Below are positions 29,011 to 44,752 of a stretch of 64,000 nt of DNA, one piece after another (positions within the stretch are counted from its first letter, which is position 1; each line of letters opens with the position of its first letter). Source of the stretch: Ectothiorhodospira mobilis (GTDB lineage Bacteria > Pseudomonadota > Gammaproteobacteria > Ectothiorhodospirales > Ectothiorhodospiraceae). Position numbers and translations under genes: made by a program. The stretch spans positions 42,745 through 106,744 of the forward strand of contig NZ_NRSK01000007.1 of the NCBI RefSeq assembly GCF_016584115.1, given 5' to 3'. The notes beneath the pieces are model-generated. The model ran no database searches. It was not told the DNA's origin and worked only from the letters and a program-made list of their open reading frames with translations.

Positions 29011-29728
29011 CGGTGGACCTCCCGTCGGCCGCCTCGTCCAGATAGCGGTGATCCTCCCGGATCACCCGGGGCACGAGCACCCGGGGCTGGATGCTCACCG
29101 GCTGATAGATCACCCGCTGCTGATCCGGGTCGTAGCGCATCTCCACGTGTCCCACCAGGGGGAAATCCTTGCGAAAGGGATGGCCCACGAAACCGTAGTC
29201 GGTGAGGATGCGGCGCAGATCCGGGTGCCCCTCGAAGACGATGCCGAACAGATCAAAGGCCTCGCGCTCGAACCAGTCGGCACTGCGCCAGATCTCCACC
29301 ACCGAGGGAACGGCGGGGAAATCGTCCTCGGGACAGAACACCTTCAGACGCAGCCGGTGGTTGTGGCGCACGGAGAGCAGGTGATACACCACGGCGAAAC
29401 GCGATCCATCCCAGGTGCCCCCGGCCGGGGCCTCGTCGAAGGTAAAGCGCCCGGAGGTGGCCTTCTCCACACCCCGGCTGTAGCCCTCGCCACTGGCGGA
29501 TTCCGTGGCCCACTCGGCGACGCCGTAGGCCATGTAATCCACGCCGCAGACATCCATCAGCTGCTCGAAGGACAGCTCGGGGTCATCCCGCAGGGTGCGG
29601 GCCACCTCGGTCAGGTCTTTTGGCGCCATCTGCAGGGTGAGCTCGCCATGGGCGCGCTCAAGCCCCTGCAGCCGGCCCGCGAATCGTTGTTCCAGGCACG
29701 CGGCCAGTCTGTCGAGTTTCTCGCTCAT
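29003..29728 (-). CDS. nuoC: NADH-quinone oxidoreductase subunit C
   Basis: This 241-residue peripheral-arm subunit carries the block [20 protein letters not shown] and [20 protein letters not shown], both diagnostic. An insertion around [20 protein letters not shown] is not in the shortest homologues. It follows nuoB by 27 bases and overlaps nuoD by 8. Confidence 0.96.
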   Translation of the reverse strand: MSEKLDRLAACLEQRFAGRLQGLERAHGELTLQMAPKDLTEVARTLRDDPELSFEQLMDVCGVDYMAYGVAEWATESASGEGYSRGVEKATSGRFTFDEAPAGGTWDGSRFAVVYHLLSVRHNHRLRLKVFCPEDDFPAVPSVVEIWRSADWFEREAFDLFGIVFEGHPDLRRILTDYGFVGHPFRKDFPLVGHVEMRYDPDQQRVIYQPVSIQPRVLVPRVIREDHRYLDEAADGRSTDA

Positions 29729-29755
29729 CTTGAGATCCCGGCTGGGATCGCCCGC

Positions 29756-30232
29756 TCAGCGGGCGATGGTGTTGGTGCGTCGGATCTTGTTCTGCAGCTG
29801 CAAAATCCCGTAGAGGAGGGCCTCGGCCGTGGGCGGGCAACCGGGTACGTAGATGTCCACGGGGACGATGCGGTCGCACCCCCTCACCACCGAATAGGAA
29901 TAGTGATAGTAGCCGCCACCGTTGGCACAGGAACCCATGGAGATGACCCAGCGGGGCTCGGCCATCTGGTCATAGACCTTGCGCAGGGCGGGCGCCATCT
30001 TGTTCACCAGGGTGCCGGCCACGATCATCACATCGGATTGACGCGGACTCGGCCGGAAGATGATCCCGAAACGGTCCAGGTCGTAGCGGGCGGCACCGGC
30101 ATGCATCATCTCCACGGCGCAACAGGCCAGGCCGAAGGTCATGGGCCAGAGCGATCCCGTACGGGCCCAATTGATCAGTTTGTCTGCCGAGGTGGTGACG
30201 AACCCTTCTTCAAGGACGCCTTCTATTCCCAT
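29756..30232 (-). CDS. nuoB: NADH-quinone oxidoreductase subunit B ([4Fe-4S] N2)
   Basis: This 158-residue subunit holds the terminal cluster N2 that reduces quinone. Ligand regions are [13 protein letters not shown] with its tandem cysteines, [20 protein letters not shown] and [15 protein letters not shown] prefer the ATG at 30232 ([11 protein letters not shown]), with an AGGGGG ribosome site and the usual length, over a GTG at 30253. It overlaps nuoA by 10 bases. Confidence 0.96.
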   Translation of the reverse strand: MGIEGVLEEGFVTTSADKLINWARTGSLWPMTFGLACCAVEMMHAGAARYDLDRFGIIFRPSPRQSDVMIVAGTLVNKMAPALRKVYDQMAEPRWVISMGSCANGGGYYHYSYSVVRGCDRIVPVDIYVPGCPPTAEALLYGILQLQNKIRRTNTIAR

Positions 30233-30579
30233 TCCAGGGCCCCCTTTTTCCACTCATAGATGAAACCGATCACCAGGATGCCCAGAAACAGGCCCATGGC
30301 GAGCAGCCCGTACAGGCCGATGGTGTCCAGCGCCACGGCCCAGGGAAAGAGAAACGCAATTTCCAGATCGAAGATGATAAAGAGGATGGCGATCAGGTAG
30401 AACCTGACGTCGAATTTCATGCGGGAGTCTTCGAAGGCCTCGAAGCCGCACTCATAAGGGGAATTCTTGGCGGCGTCCGGGCGGCGGGGCCCGATCACCA
30501 TGCCGAGGGCGAGAGGCAGGATCCCCATGAGCAGGCCGATGCCCATGAACACCAGGATAGGCAGGTAGTTTTCGAGCAT
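30223..30579 (-). CDS. nuoA: NADH-quinone oxidoreductase subunit A
   Basis: This 118-residue subunit with three helices is the first gene of the nuo operon. [20 protein letters not shown] and [20 protein letters not shown] are diagnostic for NuoA, including the conserved Asp/Glu pair in the second helix. A leader of about 130 bases separates it from the predicted promoter. Confidence 0.97.
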   Translation of the reverse strand: MLENYLPILVFMGIGLLMGILPLALGMVIGPRRPDAAKNSPYECGFEAFEDSRMKFDVRFYLIAILFIIFDLEIAFLFPWAVALDTIGLYGLLAMGLFLGILVIGFIYEWKKGALEWE

Positions 30580-30716
30580 GGTCCTCTCCCCCCATCGCGC
30601 GCTGGCACACGGGATGGGCCTTGGTGATTCTTTTCGCGCATCCGTCCACCGCCCGGATGCCTCTTGTTTTAGTTATGCCGAGGCGCAATAAAGTGCCCCG
30701 TTGAAAAGCCCGAAGG

Positions 30717-30746
30717 AGTCTATGGCACCCCCGAAAAGGGTGTCAA
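30717..30746 (-). promoter_or_regulatory. Sigma70 promoter of the nuo operon
   Basis: On the minus strand there is a perfect -35 TTGACA (30741-30746) and a -10 TAGACT (30717-30722) with an 18-base spacer. It would start a leader of about 130 bases before nuoA. The spacer contains a CCCTTTTCGGGGG self-complementary piece. Confidence 0.7.
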
Positions 30747-30786
30747 GCATTAGAATAAAGTCATTCCCAAAAAGACAAAGGGGATA

Positions 30787-30828
30787 TTGCGATGCCGCAG
30801 TTATAGGCCAGGGAAGACCGCATCGCAG
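30787..30828 (-). other. Inverted repeat between tRNA-Leu and the nuo promoter
   Basis: Arms TGCGATGC and GCATCGCA are perfect 8-base complements separated by 24 bases. It lies downstream of tRNA-Leu on the same strand and just upstream of the nuo -35. It could be the tRNA operon's end or a regulator-binding site. There is no immediate T-run. Confidence 0.4.
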
Positions 30829-30839
30829 AAGAGAAAAGA

Positions 30840-30924
30840 TGGTGCAGATGGTCGGACTCGAACCGACACGGCTTTCGCCACCGCCCCCTCAAGACGGCGT
30901 GTCTACCAATTCCACCACATCTGC
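30840..30924 (-). tRNA. leuU: tRNA-Leu (anticodon GAG)
   Basis: An 85-base class II tRNA with encoded CCA. The acceptor stem GCAGATG/CATCTGC is perfect, and the D arm contains GAATTGGTAGA typical of tRNA-Leu. The anticodon loop is TTGAGGG, giving GAG. The long variable arm is TGGC GAAA GCCG, and the T arm GTCGG TTCGAGT CCGAC. It lies 41 bases after secG on the same strand, as leuU does in E. coli. Confidence 0.97.
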
Positions 30925-30965
30925 ACGGAACAGACGATTCCGGGGAACCCTCCCCGGCAGGCCCG

Positions 30966-31319
30966 TCAGCCGGGCACGTCCTCCGGGACATCGGACGGCC
31001 CTTGTTCGGGGGCCGTCCGCGCCGGTGCCTCCTGCTCCACTGCCTCCGGGGCCTGGATGAGATCCGCGGCGCTGGGGGCCTCGGGCCGGTGGGCCGCCAG
31101 GTACGTCAGGATCAGACTGTTGACGATGAAGGCGGTGGCCGTCAAGGCCGTGGCCCGCGTGAGCAGGTTGGCTGAACCCCGGGCACCGAATACGGTGGCC
31201 GAGGCACCGCTGCCGAAGGCGGCACCGGCATCGGCCCCCTTGCCATGCTGCATCAGCACCAGGGCAATGAGACCGATTGAAAAGAATACCTGAAAAACCA
31301 GAAGAATGCTATAGAGCAT
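30966..31319 (-). CDS. secG: Preprotein translocase subunit SecG
   Basis: This 117-residue membrane protein, an accessory of the SecYEG channel, has two transmembrane segments (about residues 3-20 and 53-73). The linker QHGKGADAGAAFGSGASATV and FGARGSANLLTRATA are typical of SecG. The C-terminal 40 residues are Pro/Ala/Glu-rich and variable. It begins 3 bases after the tpiA stop, so it is co-translated with it. Confidence 0.96.
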   Translation of the reverse strand: MLYSILLVFQVFFSIGLIALVLMQHGKGADAGAAFGSGASATVFGARGSANLLTRATALTATAFIVNSLILTYLAAHRPEAPSAADLIQAPEAVEQEAPARTAPEQGPSDVPEDVPG

Positions 31320-31322
31320 GGA

Positions 31323-32078
31323 TCATCCCGCCTGGTCCGCGGCCTTGCAGATGGCAAGGAAGTCCGCAGCCTTGAGTGAGGCCCCGCCGATCAGACCACC
31401 ATCGATGTCCGGCCCGGCGAAGAGTTCGGCCGCGTTATCGGCCTTGACGCTGCCCCCGTAGAGGATGCGCGCCCGGGCCGCCACCGAGGCGTCCAGGGCT
31501 TCGAGACGCCCGCGGATGAAGGCATGCACCTCCTGGGCCTGTTCCGGAGTGGCCGTGCGACCGGTACCGATGGCCCAGACCGGCTCATAGGCGATGACCG
31601 CTTCGCCGAAGGCGGCCACCCTCTCCAGTTCCAGCACCGCATCCAGCTGACGGCCGATCACCGCCTCGGTGATCCCCCCTTCCCGCTCCTCCAGCTGCTC
31701 ACCCACGCACAGGATGGGTACCAGGCCATGGCGGCGGGCGGCGGAAAACTTGCGCGCGGTGAAGGCATCGTCCTCACCATAGAGGGTGCGGCGCTCGGAG
31801 TGGCCGACGATCCCATAGCGGCAACCCAGATCCCGCAGCATGGCGCCGGAGACCTCACCGGTATAGGCGCCGGCATCCTGATCGGACAGGTCCTGGGCGC
31901 CCAGACCGATGGCAGCACCGGTCAGGCCGGCCACCTGTTCCAGGTAGACGAACGGCGGGCAGACCACCACCTCGGCGGACAGACCGTCCACCGCTTCCGC
32001 CAGGTCCCGCATCAGGGCCTGGTTGGCCTCGCGCGAGCCGTTCATCTTCCAGTTTCCAGCAACCAAGGGTGTGCGCAT
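31323..32078 (-). CDS. tpiA: Triosephosphate isomerase
   Basis: This 251-residue TIM barrel interconverts dihydroxyacetone phosphate and glyceraldehyde 3-phosphate. The start is taken as the ATG at 32078 (MRTPLVAGNWKMNGS); nine further in-frame codons upstream do not fit. Catalytic residues are visible: Lys in NWKMNG, His in YGIVGHSERR, Glu in IAYEPVWAIGTGRTA. The phosphate loop is ILYGGSVKADN. It is paired with secG. Confidence 0.97.
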   Translation of the reverse strand: MRTPLVAGNWKMNGSREANQALMRDLAEAVDGLSAEVVVCPPFVYLEQVAGLTGAAIGLGAQDLSDQDAGAYTGEVSGAMLRDLGCRYGIVGHSERRTLYGEDDAFTARKFSAARRHGLVPILCVGEQLEEREGGITEAVIGRQLDAVLELERVAAFGEAVIAYEPVWAIGTGRTATPEQAQEVHAFIRGRLEALDASVAARARILYGGSVKADNAAELFAGPDIDGGLIGGASLKAADFLAICKAADQAG

Positions 32079-32119
32079 GGTTCCGCTCCGTGCAATGACC
32101 TCCACGAGGAAAGGGCCGC

Positions 32120-32148
32120 ATGCTACCTTTGCCGTTCCGATAAATCAA
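32120..32148 (-). promoter_or_regulatory. Probable promoter of tpiA-secG-tRNA-Leu
   Basis: On the minus strand TTGATT (32143-32148) and TAGCAT (32120-32125) are spaced by 17 bases, in the gap between glmM and tpiA. Each hexamer matches four of six consensus positions. Confidence 0.5.
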
Positions 32149-32162
32149 TTTCCCCGCCGGGG

Positions 32163-33524
32163 TCAGGCCACCGCCTCCGCCGCCCGGCGCACGGCATCGG
32201 CCAGATCCCGGGCCAGGCGTCCCACCAGGGCCATGTCCCCCCCCTCCACCATGACCCGCACCAAAGGCTCGGTCCCCGAGGGCCGCAGCAGCACCCGGCC
32301 GCGACCCGCCAGTGCGGATTCGGCCTCCTGTACCGCCTCCCGCACGACGCGTCCCTCCAGCAGGCCGCCGCGGGCGGCATCCGCGGTCACCGGGACGTTC
32401 ACCAGCTTCTGCGGGTACTTCTCCATGGCGCGGTGCAGCTCCGACAGGGGACGCCCGCTATGGCTCATCACCTGCAGCACCTGCAGGGCGGAAACGATGC
32501 CGTCGCCGGTGGTGGTCCGGTCCAGGCAGATGATATGGCCGGAGGACTCCCCCCCCAACTGCCAGCCCTCCCGTTTCAGGCCCTCCATGACGTACCGGTC
32601 CCCCACCTTGACGCGGCGAAAGGGGATGCCGGCGGCCCCGAGGGCCTGTTCCAGGCCGAGATTGCTCATGAGGGTGCCCACCACGCCCCCCTGCAGGATG
32701 CCATCGTGGTGGCGGGCCAGGGCGATGATGCAAAGGGCCTGGTCCCCGTCCACGGTATCACCGCGCTCGTCCACCAGGATGAGGCGATCCCCGTCCCCGT
32801 CCAGGGCGATGCCCAGATCCGCGCGGTGCTCCAGGACCGCACGGCGCATGTGTTCGGGATGCAGGGATCCGCAGTCGTCATTGATATTGAACCCATCCGG
32901 CTCCACCCCCACCGGGATCACCTCGGCCCCCAGCTCCTCGAAGACATGGGGGGCCACCCCATAGGTGGCGCCGTGGGCGCAGTCCACCACCAGTTTCAGG
33001 CCGTGCAACGTGGTACCCGGCGGGATGGTGCCCTTGCAGAACTCGATGTAGCGACCCGGGGCATCCCCCACCCGCTCGGCCTTGCCCAGGTCCGCGGAAT
33101 CCACCATGGCCATGGGCCGCTCCAGCATGGCCTCGATGGCCTCCTCCACGGCATCCGGCAGCTTGCTGCCGGTACTGGAGAAGAACTTAAAGCCGTTGTC
33201 GTAATAGGGATTGTGGGAGGCACTGATGACGATGCCCGCCGAGGCGCGGAAGGTGCGGGTGAGGTAGGCCACCGCGGGAGTGGGCATGGGGCCCAGCAGG
33301 CGGATATCCACCCCGGCGGAGGATAGCCCCGCCTCCAGGGCCGACTCGAACAGGTAGCCGGAGACGCGGGTATCCTTGCCGATGAGCACCGGTCCCCCGT
33401 CCCGGGAGCCCAGGACCCTGCCCGCCGCCCAGCCAAGGCGCAGGGCGAAATCCACCGTCATGGGGGGTTCCCCGACCCGGCCCCGGATACCATCGGTACC
33501 AAAATATCTGCGTTCCTGGGTCAT
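32163..33524 (-). CDS. glmM: Phosphoglucosamine mutase
   Basis: This 453-residue enzyme converts glucosamine 6-phosphate to the 1-phosphate for peptidoglycan and lipopolysaccharide precursors. It starts at the ATG at 33524 ([20 protein letters not shown]) with AGGAG upstream; the longer frame overlaps folP. The phosphorylated Ser103 is in [16 protein letters not shown], the metal loop is [14 protein letters not shown], and the phosphate-binding loop is [15 protein letters not shown]. It follows folP by 31 bases, the conserved folP-glmM pair. Confidence 0.97.
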   Translation of the reverse strand: MTQERRYFGTDGIRGRVGEPPMTVDFALRLGWAAGRVLGSRDGGPVLIGKDTRVSGYLFESALEAGLSSAGVDIRLLGPMPTPAVAYLTRTFRASAGIVISASHNPYYDNGFKFFSSTGSKLPDAVEEAIEAMLERPMAMVDSADLGKAERVGDAPGRYIEFCKGTIPPGTTLHGLKLVVDCAHGATYGVAPHVFEELGAEVIPVGVEPDGFNINDDCGSLHPEHMRRAVLEHRADLGIALDGDGDRLILVDERGDTVDGDQALCIIALARHHDGILQGGVVGTLMSNLGLEQALGAAGIPFRRVKVGDRYVMEGLKREGWQLGGESSGHIICLDRTTTGDGIVSALQVLQVMSHSGRPLSELHRAMEKYPQKLVNVPVTADAARGGLLEGRVVREAVQEAESALAGRGRVLLRPSGTEPLVRVMVEGGDMALVGRLARDLADAVRRAAEAVA

Positions 33525-33555
33525 CTCGTCTTCTCCTGATGCGGGGCCGTTGGGA

Positions 33556-34404
33556 TCATGCCTCTTCCTGCGCCACCTGGCCAGTCTCCAGGGCCTTAAG
33601 CACCCGCAGGGCATCCCGGGTGGCGGCCACATCGTGCACCCGCAGGATGGCCGCCCCCCGCTGCGCCGCCCACAGGGCCGCAGCCACACTGCCATGGACA
33701 CGGGCCTCAGGGGGGCGCCCGTCCCCCAGCATCTCCCCGATCATGCGCTTGCGGGACACCCCCACCAACAGCGGCAAGCCATCCACCGCCAGGTCTTCCA
33801 AGTGCCTCAACAGGGTGAGGTTGTGGCTCAGGGTTTTGCCAAAGCCAAACCCCGGATCCAGCAGCAGGCGGTCGTGGCCGATGCCCACGCGGCGGCAGGC
33901 GGCCACCCGCTCTGCCAGAAAGGCACGCACCTCGGCCACCACATCGTCGTAACGGGGATCGGCCTGCATGCTCCGGGGAGCCCCCTGCATGTGCATGAGA
34001 CACACCGGAATCCCGCAGGCCGCCGCGGCCTCCAGGGCCCCGGGGGCACACAGGGCGCGCACGTCGTTGATCAGCGCGGCACCGGCACCACAGGCGGCGC
34101 GCATCACCTCGGGCTTGCTGGTATCCACGGACAGGGGCACGGGCAGTTCCCCGGCCAGGGCCTCGATCACCGGCAGGACCCGGCGCAACTCCTCCTCCAC
34201 GGGCACCTCATCGGCCCCCGGGCGCGTGGACTCGCCGCCGATATCAATGAAATCGGCCCCCTCCGCCACCATGGCCCGGGCCCGCTCCACGGCGGCATCC
34301 AGATCCGCGTGGTGTCCACCATCGGAGAAGGAGTCGGGCGTGACGTTGAGGATGCCCATGACGCGCGGGCGGGACAGATCCACAAAGTGACGGGCGAACT
34401 GCAT
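33556..34404 (-). CDS. folP: Dihydropteroate synthase
   Basis: This 282-residue TIM-barrel enzyme joins p-aminobenzoate to the pterin in folate synthesis and is the sulfonamide target. The start is the ATG at 34404 ([20 protein letters not shown]) with GAGGTG upstream. Diagnostic: [46 protein letters not shown] and [12 protein letters not shown] terminator-like hairpin separates it from ftsH. Confidence 0.97.
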   Translation of the reverse strand: MQFARHFVDLSRPRVMGILNVTPDSFSDGGHHADLDAAVERARAMVAEGADFIDIGGESTRPGADEVPVEEELRRVLPVIEALAGELPVPLSVDTSKPEVMRAACGAGAALINDVRALCAPGALEAAAACGIPVCLMHMQGAPRSMQADPRYDDVVAEVRAFLAERVAACRRVGIGHDRLLLDPGFGFGKTLSHNLTLLRHLEDLAVDGLPLLVGVSRKRMIGEMLGDGRPPEARVHGSVAAALWAAQRGAAILRVHDVAATRDALRVLKALETGQVAQEEA

Positions 34405-34419
34405 GAAGGCACCTCGGAC

Positions 34420-34450
34420 AAAAGGCAAAGGCCGCCCGGTACGGACGGCC
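34420..34450 (-). terminator. Intrinsic terminator between ftsH and folP
   Basis: On the minus strand GGCCGTCC and GGGCGGCC (one G-U pair) enclose a 5-base loop and are followed by TTTGCCTTTTG. It would end part of the rlmE-ftsH transcript ahead of folP. Confidence 0.6.
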
Positions 34451-34461
34451 GTCTCGCAACG

Positions 34462-34488
34462 CATGAAGCCGCCCGGGGCGGCTTCATG
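34462..34488. repeat. Perfect 12-base inverted repeat after ftsH
   Basis: CATGAAGCCGCC and its exact complement flank a 3-base centre. No T-tract follows on either strand. It is adjacent to the terminator at 34420-34450 and may be the real 3' end structure of ftsH mRNA or a protein-binding palindrome. Confidence 0.6.
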
Positions 34489-34515
34489 GGAGGATGGGAC
34501 CTGGGGGGTGGGCCC

Positions 34516-36429
<1,914 letters not shown>

Positions 36430-36473
36430 GGGTCTACCTCGACTTGTCCGTCTTGTGCGCCATGCAATCGACC

Positions 36474-37097
36474 TTACACCAGTTTGAGGCCCTTCGCCAA
36501 CGCATAGACCTCTCTGGAGCGGGCGCGCGAGGCCCCCGGTTTGCGCATCTGCACCTTGTCGAAACGGGTACGCAGCGTCTTCAGGTAGGCATCGAACCCC
36601 TCGCCCTGGAAGAGTTTGACCAGAAAGTCCCCCCCGGGTTTCAGCGTGCGTTCGGCGGTGTCCAGGGCCAGCTCTGCCAGATGCATGGAGCGGGGTTGGT
36701 CCACGGCGTCCACGCCACTGAAGTTGGGGGCCATGTCCGAGAGCACCACATCCGCGGGACGGTCCCCCAGGGCCTGGAGAACGGCCGCGAGCACCGCCTC
36801 CTCACGAAAGTCCCCCTGGATGAAGGTCACCCCCGCAAGCGGGTCCATGGCCAGCAGGTCCGAGGCCACCACGGCCCCTCCGTCCCCGACGCGGGAGACG
36901 GCATACTGACTCCAGCCACCTGGGGCCGCCCCCAGGTCCAGCACGTGCATGCCGGGACGCAGGAGGCGGTCGCGGGTATCGATCTCTTCGAGCTTGTACA
37001 CGGCCCGGCAGCGCCAGCCCGATTCCTGGGCCTGCTGCACGTAACGGTCGCTGAAATGCTCTCTGAGCCAGCGCTTGCTGCTCTTGCTGCGAGACAT
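36474..37097 (-). CDS. rlmE: 23S rRNA 2'-O-ribose U2552 methyltransferase
   Basis: The 207-residue FtsJ/RrmJ enzyme methylates U2552 in the 50S A-loop. Start at the ATG at 37097 ([20 protein letters not shown]); the 26 upstream codons are not typical. The catalytic K-D-K-E tetrad fits: Lys in [10 protein letters not shown], Asp in [10 protein letters not shown], Lys in [10 protein letters not shown] and Glu in [14 protein letters not shown] motif I is [13 protein letters not shown]. It is divergent from yhbY. Confidence 0.96.
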   Translation of the reverse strand: MSRSKSSKRWLREHFSDRYVQQAQESGWRCRAVYKLEEIDTRDRLLRPGMHVLDLGAAPGGWSQYAVSRVGDGGAVVASDLLAMDPLAGVTFIQGDFREEAVLAAVLQALGDRPADVVLSDMAPNFSGVDAVDQPRSMHLAELALDTAERTLKPGGDFLVKLFQGEGFDAYLKTLRTRFDKVQMRKPGASRARSREVYALAKGLKLV

Positions 37098-37147
37098 GAT
37101 GGGTTCATTCCCCTGTGATGGCGGAGGCTGTGGCCGCGGCGACGGCA

Positions 37148-37156
37148 TGCTAGACT
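37148..37156 (+). promoter_or_regulatory. Possible extended -10 promoter of yhbY
   Basis: TGCTAGACT is an extended -10-like element 39 bases before the yhbY ATG. It is nearly the same as the element before rpsO (TGCTAGAAT). Confidence 0.45.
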
Positions 37157-37194
37157 CGCGCCCCCTTCTGCACACCCATGGGACAACGCTTCAC

Positions 37195-37485
37195 ATGCTC
37201 AATGACCGACAGATCAAACACCTGCGCACCCTGGCCCACGCGCGCAAACCGGTGGTCATGCTGGGGCGCCACGGACTCACCGAGGCGGTCCTGGAGGAGA
37301 TCCGGGGTGCCCTGGACCATCACGAGCTGATCAAGGTGAAGGTGGCGGCAGGAGATCGGGAGCAGCGGGATGCAGCGGTGGCCCGCATCTGCGAGGAGAC
37401 GGGGGCCCTGCTGGTGCAGCGGGTGGGCCATGTGGCCACCCTCTTCCGGCGCAACCCGGAGAAACCCAGGGTGGATCTCCCCTGA
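37195..37485 (+). CDS. yhbY: YhbY-family RNA-binding protein (CRM domain)
   Basis: This 96-residue CRM/KH-like protein associates with pre-50S ribosomal particles. The start is the ATG at 37195 (MLNDRQIKHLRTLAHARKPV); 40 upstream in-frame codons run through the promoter. Family blocks: ARKPVVMLGRHGLTEAVLEE, HHELIKVKVAAGDREQRD and GALLVQRVGHVATLFRRNPE. The Shine-Dalgarno is weak. It is the only plus-strand gene between 6.4 and 48.6 kb. Confidence 0.95.
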   Translation: MLNDRQIKHLRTLAHARKPVVMLGRHGLTEAVLEEIRGALDHHELIKVKVAAGDREQRDAAVARICEETGALLVQRVGHVATLFRRNPEKPRVDLP

Positions 37486-37507
37486 GGGAATCCTGCCGGG
37501 GGGGCGG

Positions 37508-37531
37508 CCGGGGCGGGTCCCCCCGCCCCGG
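37508..37531. terminator. Ten-base hairpin between convergent yhbY and greA
   Basis: CCGGGGCGGG (37508-37517) and CCCGCCCCGG (37522-37531) form a perfect stem with a TCCC loop. There is no U-tract on either side, as with the hairpin at 5493. It probably acts as a bidirectional end. Confidence 0.55.
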
Positions 37532-37541
37532 CGATGGGCGA

Positions 37542-38014
37542 TCAGATGTACTTCACCGCCACGATCTCGTAGTGCTTCTCCCCCCCGGGGGCGTTGAAGG
37601 TGATCTCATCCCCCTCCTCCTTGCCGATGAGGGCCCGGGCGATGGGGGAATTGACGGAGATCAGTCCCGACTTGATGTCCGCCTCGTCGTCCCCCACGAT
37701 CTGGTAGCCCACCTCCTTGTCGGTATCCAGGTCCAGCAATTCCACCGTGGCGCCGAAGACCACCTTGCCACCGGCATTGAGGGTCTTCACGTCGATGATC
37801 TGGGCGTTGGCCAGCTTGTTCTCCAGTTCCTGGATGCGCCCCTCGATGAAGCCCTGTTGCTCCCGGGCGGCATGGTATTCCGCGTTTTCCTTCAGGTCGC
37901 CGTGCTCACGGGCCTCGGCGATGGCGGCGATGACCCGCGGCCGATCCTCGCTCTTGAGACGCTGCAGTTCGGCCTTGATGAGTTCGGCCCCACGGACCGT
38001 CAGTGGCGTCTTGC

Positions 38015-38018
<4 letters not shown>
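37542..38018 (-). CDS. greA: Transcription elongation factor GreA
   Basis: This 158-residue factor enters the RNA polymerase secondary channel and stimulates cleavage of backtracked RNA. The N-terminal coiled coil ends in the acidic tip [20 protein letters not shown], with the conserved Asp and Glu pair. The C-terminal domain has [20 protein letters not shown] and [20 protein letters not shown]. The start overlaps the carB stop by 4 bases. Confidence 0.98.
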
Positions 38019-41248
<3,230 letters not shown>

Positions 41249-41345
41249 GGAAGTCTTCTTACCGTGGACGACGCGGCGCGTTGCGATGCGCCGGTGGGCG
41301 GACGGGACCGGATCCGGGGTCCCGTACGGGCGGCGACCGGCGTGG

Positions 41346-42479
41346 CTAGGCGCCCCGGGCCCGCATCATGTCGATGAACCGGTCGAACTGCGAGAGCACG
41401 TCGCCGGGACCGGGACTGGCCTCCGGGTGGCCCTGGAAGCTCAGTGCCGGGCGGTCCGTCAGGGCAATGCCCTGCAGGGTGCCGTCGAAAAGCGACCGGA
41501 AGGTGGGCCGCACATACTCCGGCAGGGTGCCCTCGTCCAGGGCGAAGCCGTGGTTCTGGCTGGAGATCATCACCCGCCCGCTGTCCAGGTCCTGCACCGG
41601 GTGATTGGCGCCGTGGTGACCGAACTTCATCTTCACGGAGCGGGCACCGGTGGCCAGGCCCAGCAGCTGGTGGCCAAGACAGATGCCGAACACCGGCACC
41701 CGCGCCTCCAGCAGTTCGCGGATGGCCTGGATGGCGTAGTCACAGGGCTCCGGGTCACCGGGGCCGTTGGAGAGCAGGACCCCGTCGGGCTCCAGGGCCA
41801 TCACCTCCGCGGCCGGGGTGCGGGCCGGTACCACCGTGACCCGGCACCCCCGGTCCACCAGCAGGCGCAGCATGTTGCGCTTGGTACCAAAGTCATAGGC
41901 CACCACGTGATAGGGACGGGATTCGGGGGCCGGACGATGCCCCTGCCCCAGGGCCCAGGTGCCCTCGTCCCATGCATAGGGCTGTGCCGTGGTGGCCTGG
42001 GAGGCCAGATCCATGCCCTTGAGCCCGGCGAAGCCGCGGGCCGCTGCCAGGGCCCGCTCCGCGTCCACCTCACCGGCCAGGATGCAGCCGTTCTGCGCCC
42101 CCTTCTCCCGCAGCAGGCGGGTGAGGCGACGGGTGTCCACGCCGGCGATGGCCACCACGCCGTGGCGCTGCAGGTACTCGGGCAGGCTCTCGGTGGCCCG
42201 CCAGCTGGAGATCCGCGGCGGGACGTCCCGCACCACCAGACCCGCCGCCTGCGGTGCCGGGGACTCCTCGTCCTCCGGATTGACGCCGGTGTTGCCGATA
42301 TGGGGATAGGTGAGGGTCACCAGCTGACCCGAGTAGGAGGGATCGGTCAGGATCTCCTGGTATCCGGTCATGGCGGTGTTGAACACCACCTCGCCGACGG
42401 AGAGCCCTTGGACCCCCACTGCAATGCCATGAAACAGACTGCCATCTTCCAGAGCCAACAGGGCGGGTGTGGTATTCAA
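41346..42479 (-). CDS. carA: Carbamoyl-phosphate synthase small subunit
   Basis: This subunit of about 377 residues is the glutamine amidotransferase half. Catalytic Cys is in [16 protein letters not shown] and the His/Glu pair in [16 protein letters not shown] place the start at a TTG (42479), giving [17 protein letters not shown] like other CarA N-termini, with GGAGG four bases upstream. An ATG at 42497 gives 6 more residues but has no Shine-Dalgarno. E. coli carA is known to start at UUG. It is 144 bases after dapB. Confidence 0.95.
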   Translation of the reverse strand: MNTTPALLALEDGSLFHGIAVGVQGLSVGEVVFNTAMTGYQEILTDPSYSGQLVTLTYPHIGNTGVNPEDEESPAPQAAGLVVRDVPPRISSWRATESLPEYLQRHGVVAIAGVDTRRLTRLLREKGAQNGCILAGEVDAERALAAARGFAGLKGMDLASQATTAQPYAWDEGTWALGQGHRPAPESRPYHVVAYDFGTKRNMLRLLVDRGCRVTVVPARTPAAEVMALEPDGVLLSNGPGDPEPCDYAIQAIRELLEARVPVFGICLGHQLLGLATGARSVKMKFGHHGANHPVQDLDSGRVMISSQNHGFALDEGTLPEYVRPTFRSLFDGTLQGIALTDRPALSFQGHPEASPGPGDVLSQFDRFIDMMRARGA

Positions 42480-42565
42480 GGGACCTCCGGCGGGCATGCA
42501 AACGGGGCGGGCCGGAGGCGCCCGGCCAGCCCATGATGCGTGTCTAGGGAACGTCAATGGGACGG

Positions 42566-42595
42566 ATGGTAGCCGATTCCACGGGCCACTGTCCA
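42566..42595 (-). promoter_or_regulatory. Possible internal promoter for carA-carB-greA
   Basis: On the minus strand TGGACA (42590-42595) and TACCAT (42566-42571) are spaced by 18 bases, in the gap between dapB and carA. I did not find a convincing ArgR box by eye. Confidence 0.35.
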
Positions 42596-42623
42596 CGCCG
42601 CCCCGTTGCAGGCGGGAGGACCT

Positions 42624-44581
<1,958 letters not shown>

Positions 44582-44618
44582 GGTCTGCGTGGCTCACTCA
44601 GAAACGGTAAAGCCCGCG

Positions 44619-44652
44619 GGCCGGCGGCGCCCCATCAGGGGCACCGCCGGCC
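44619..44652 (-). other. Strong hairpin between dnaK and dnaJ
   Basis: Fifteen-base arms at 44619-44633 and 44638-44652 are complementary except for one G-U pair, with a 4-base loop. On the minus strand it is followed by CGCGGGCTTTACC, a poor U-tract. It lies about 40 bases before the dnaJ ATG and may attenuate transcription or protect the upstream dnaK mRNA. Confidence 0.75.
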
Positions 44653-44673
44653 AACGGACCTCGGTTCACGGCT

Positions 44674-44700
44674 GCAGGCGGTCCCGTGGGGTCCGCCTGC
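44674..44700 (-). other. Second hairpin between dnaK and dnaJ
   Basis: GCAGGCGG (44674-44681) and CCGCCTGC (44693-44700) form an 8-base stem, extended by partly paired bases. It lies upstream of the stronger hairpin on the same transcript. Confidence 0.6.
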
Positions 44701-44752
44701 CCGATGCGGCCCATAGCACGGGGACCGGCATCGTCCGGCCCCCGTCCCGGGC

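Noticed and set aside
42480..42623. ArgR or PyrR-type attenuator before carAB
   Set aside because: I could not find a convincing ARG box, leader peptide or terminator/antiterminator pair by eye.
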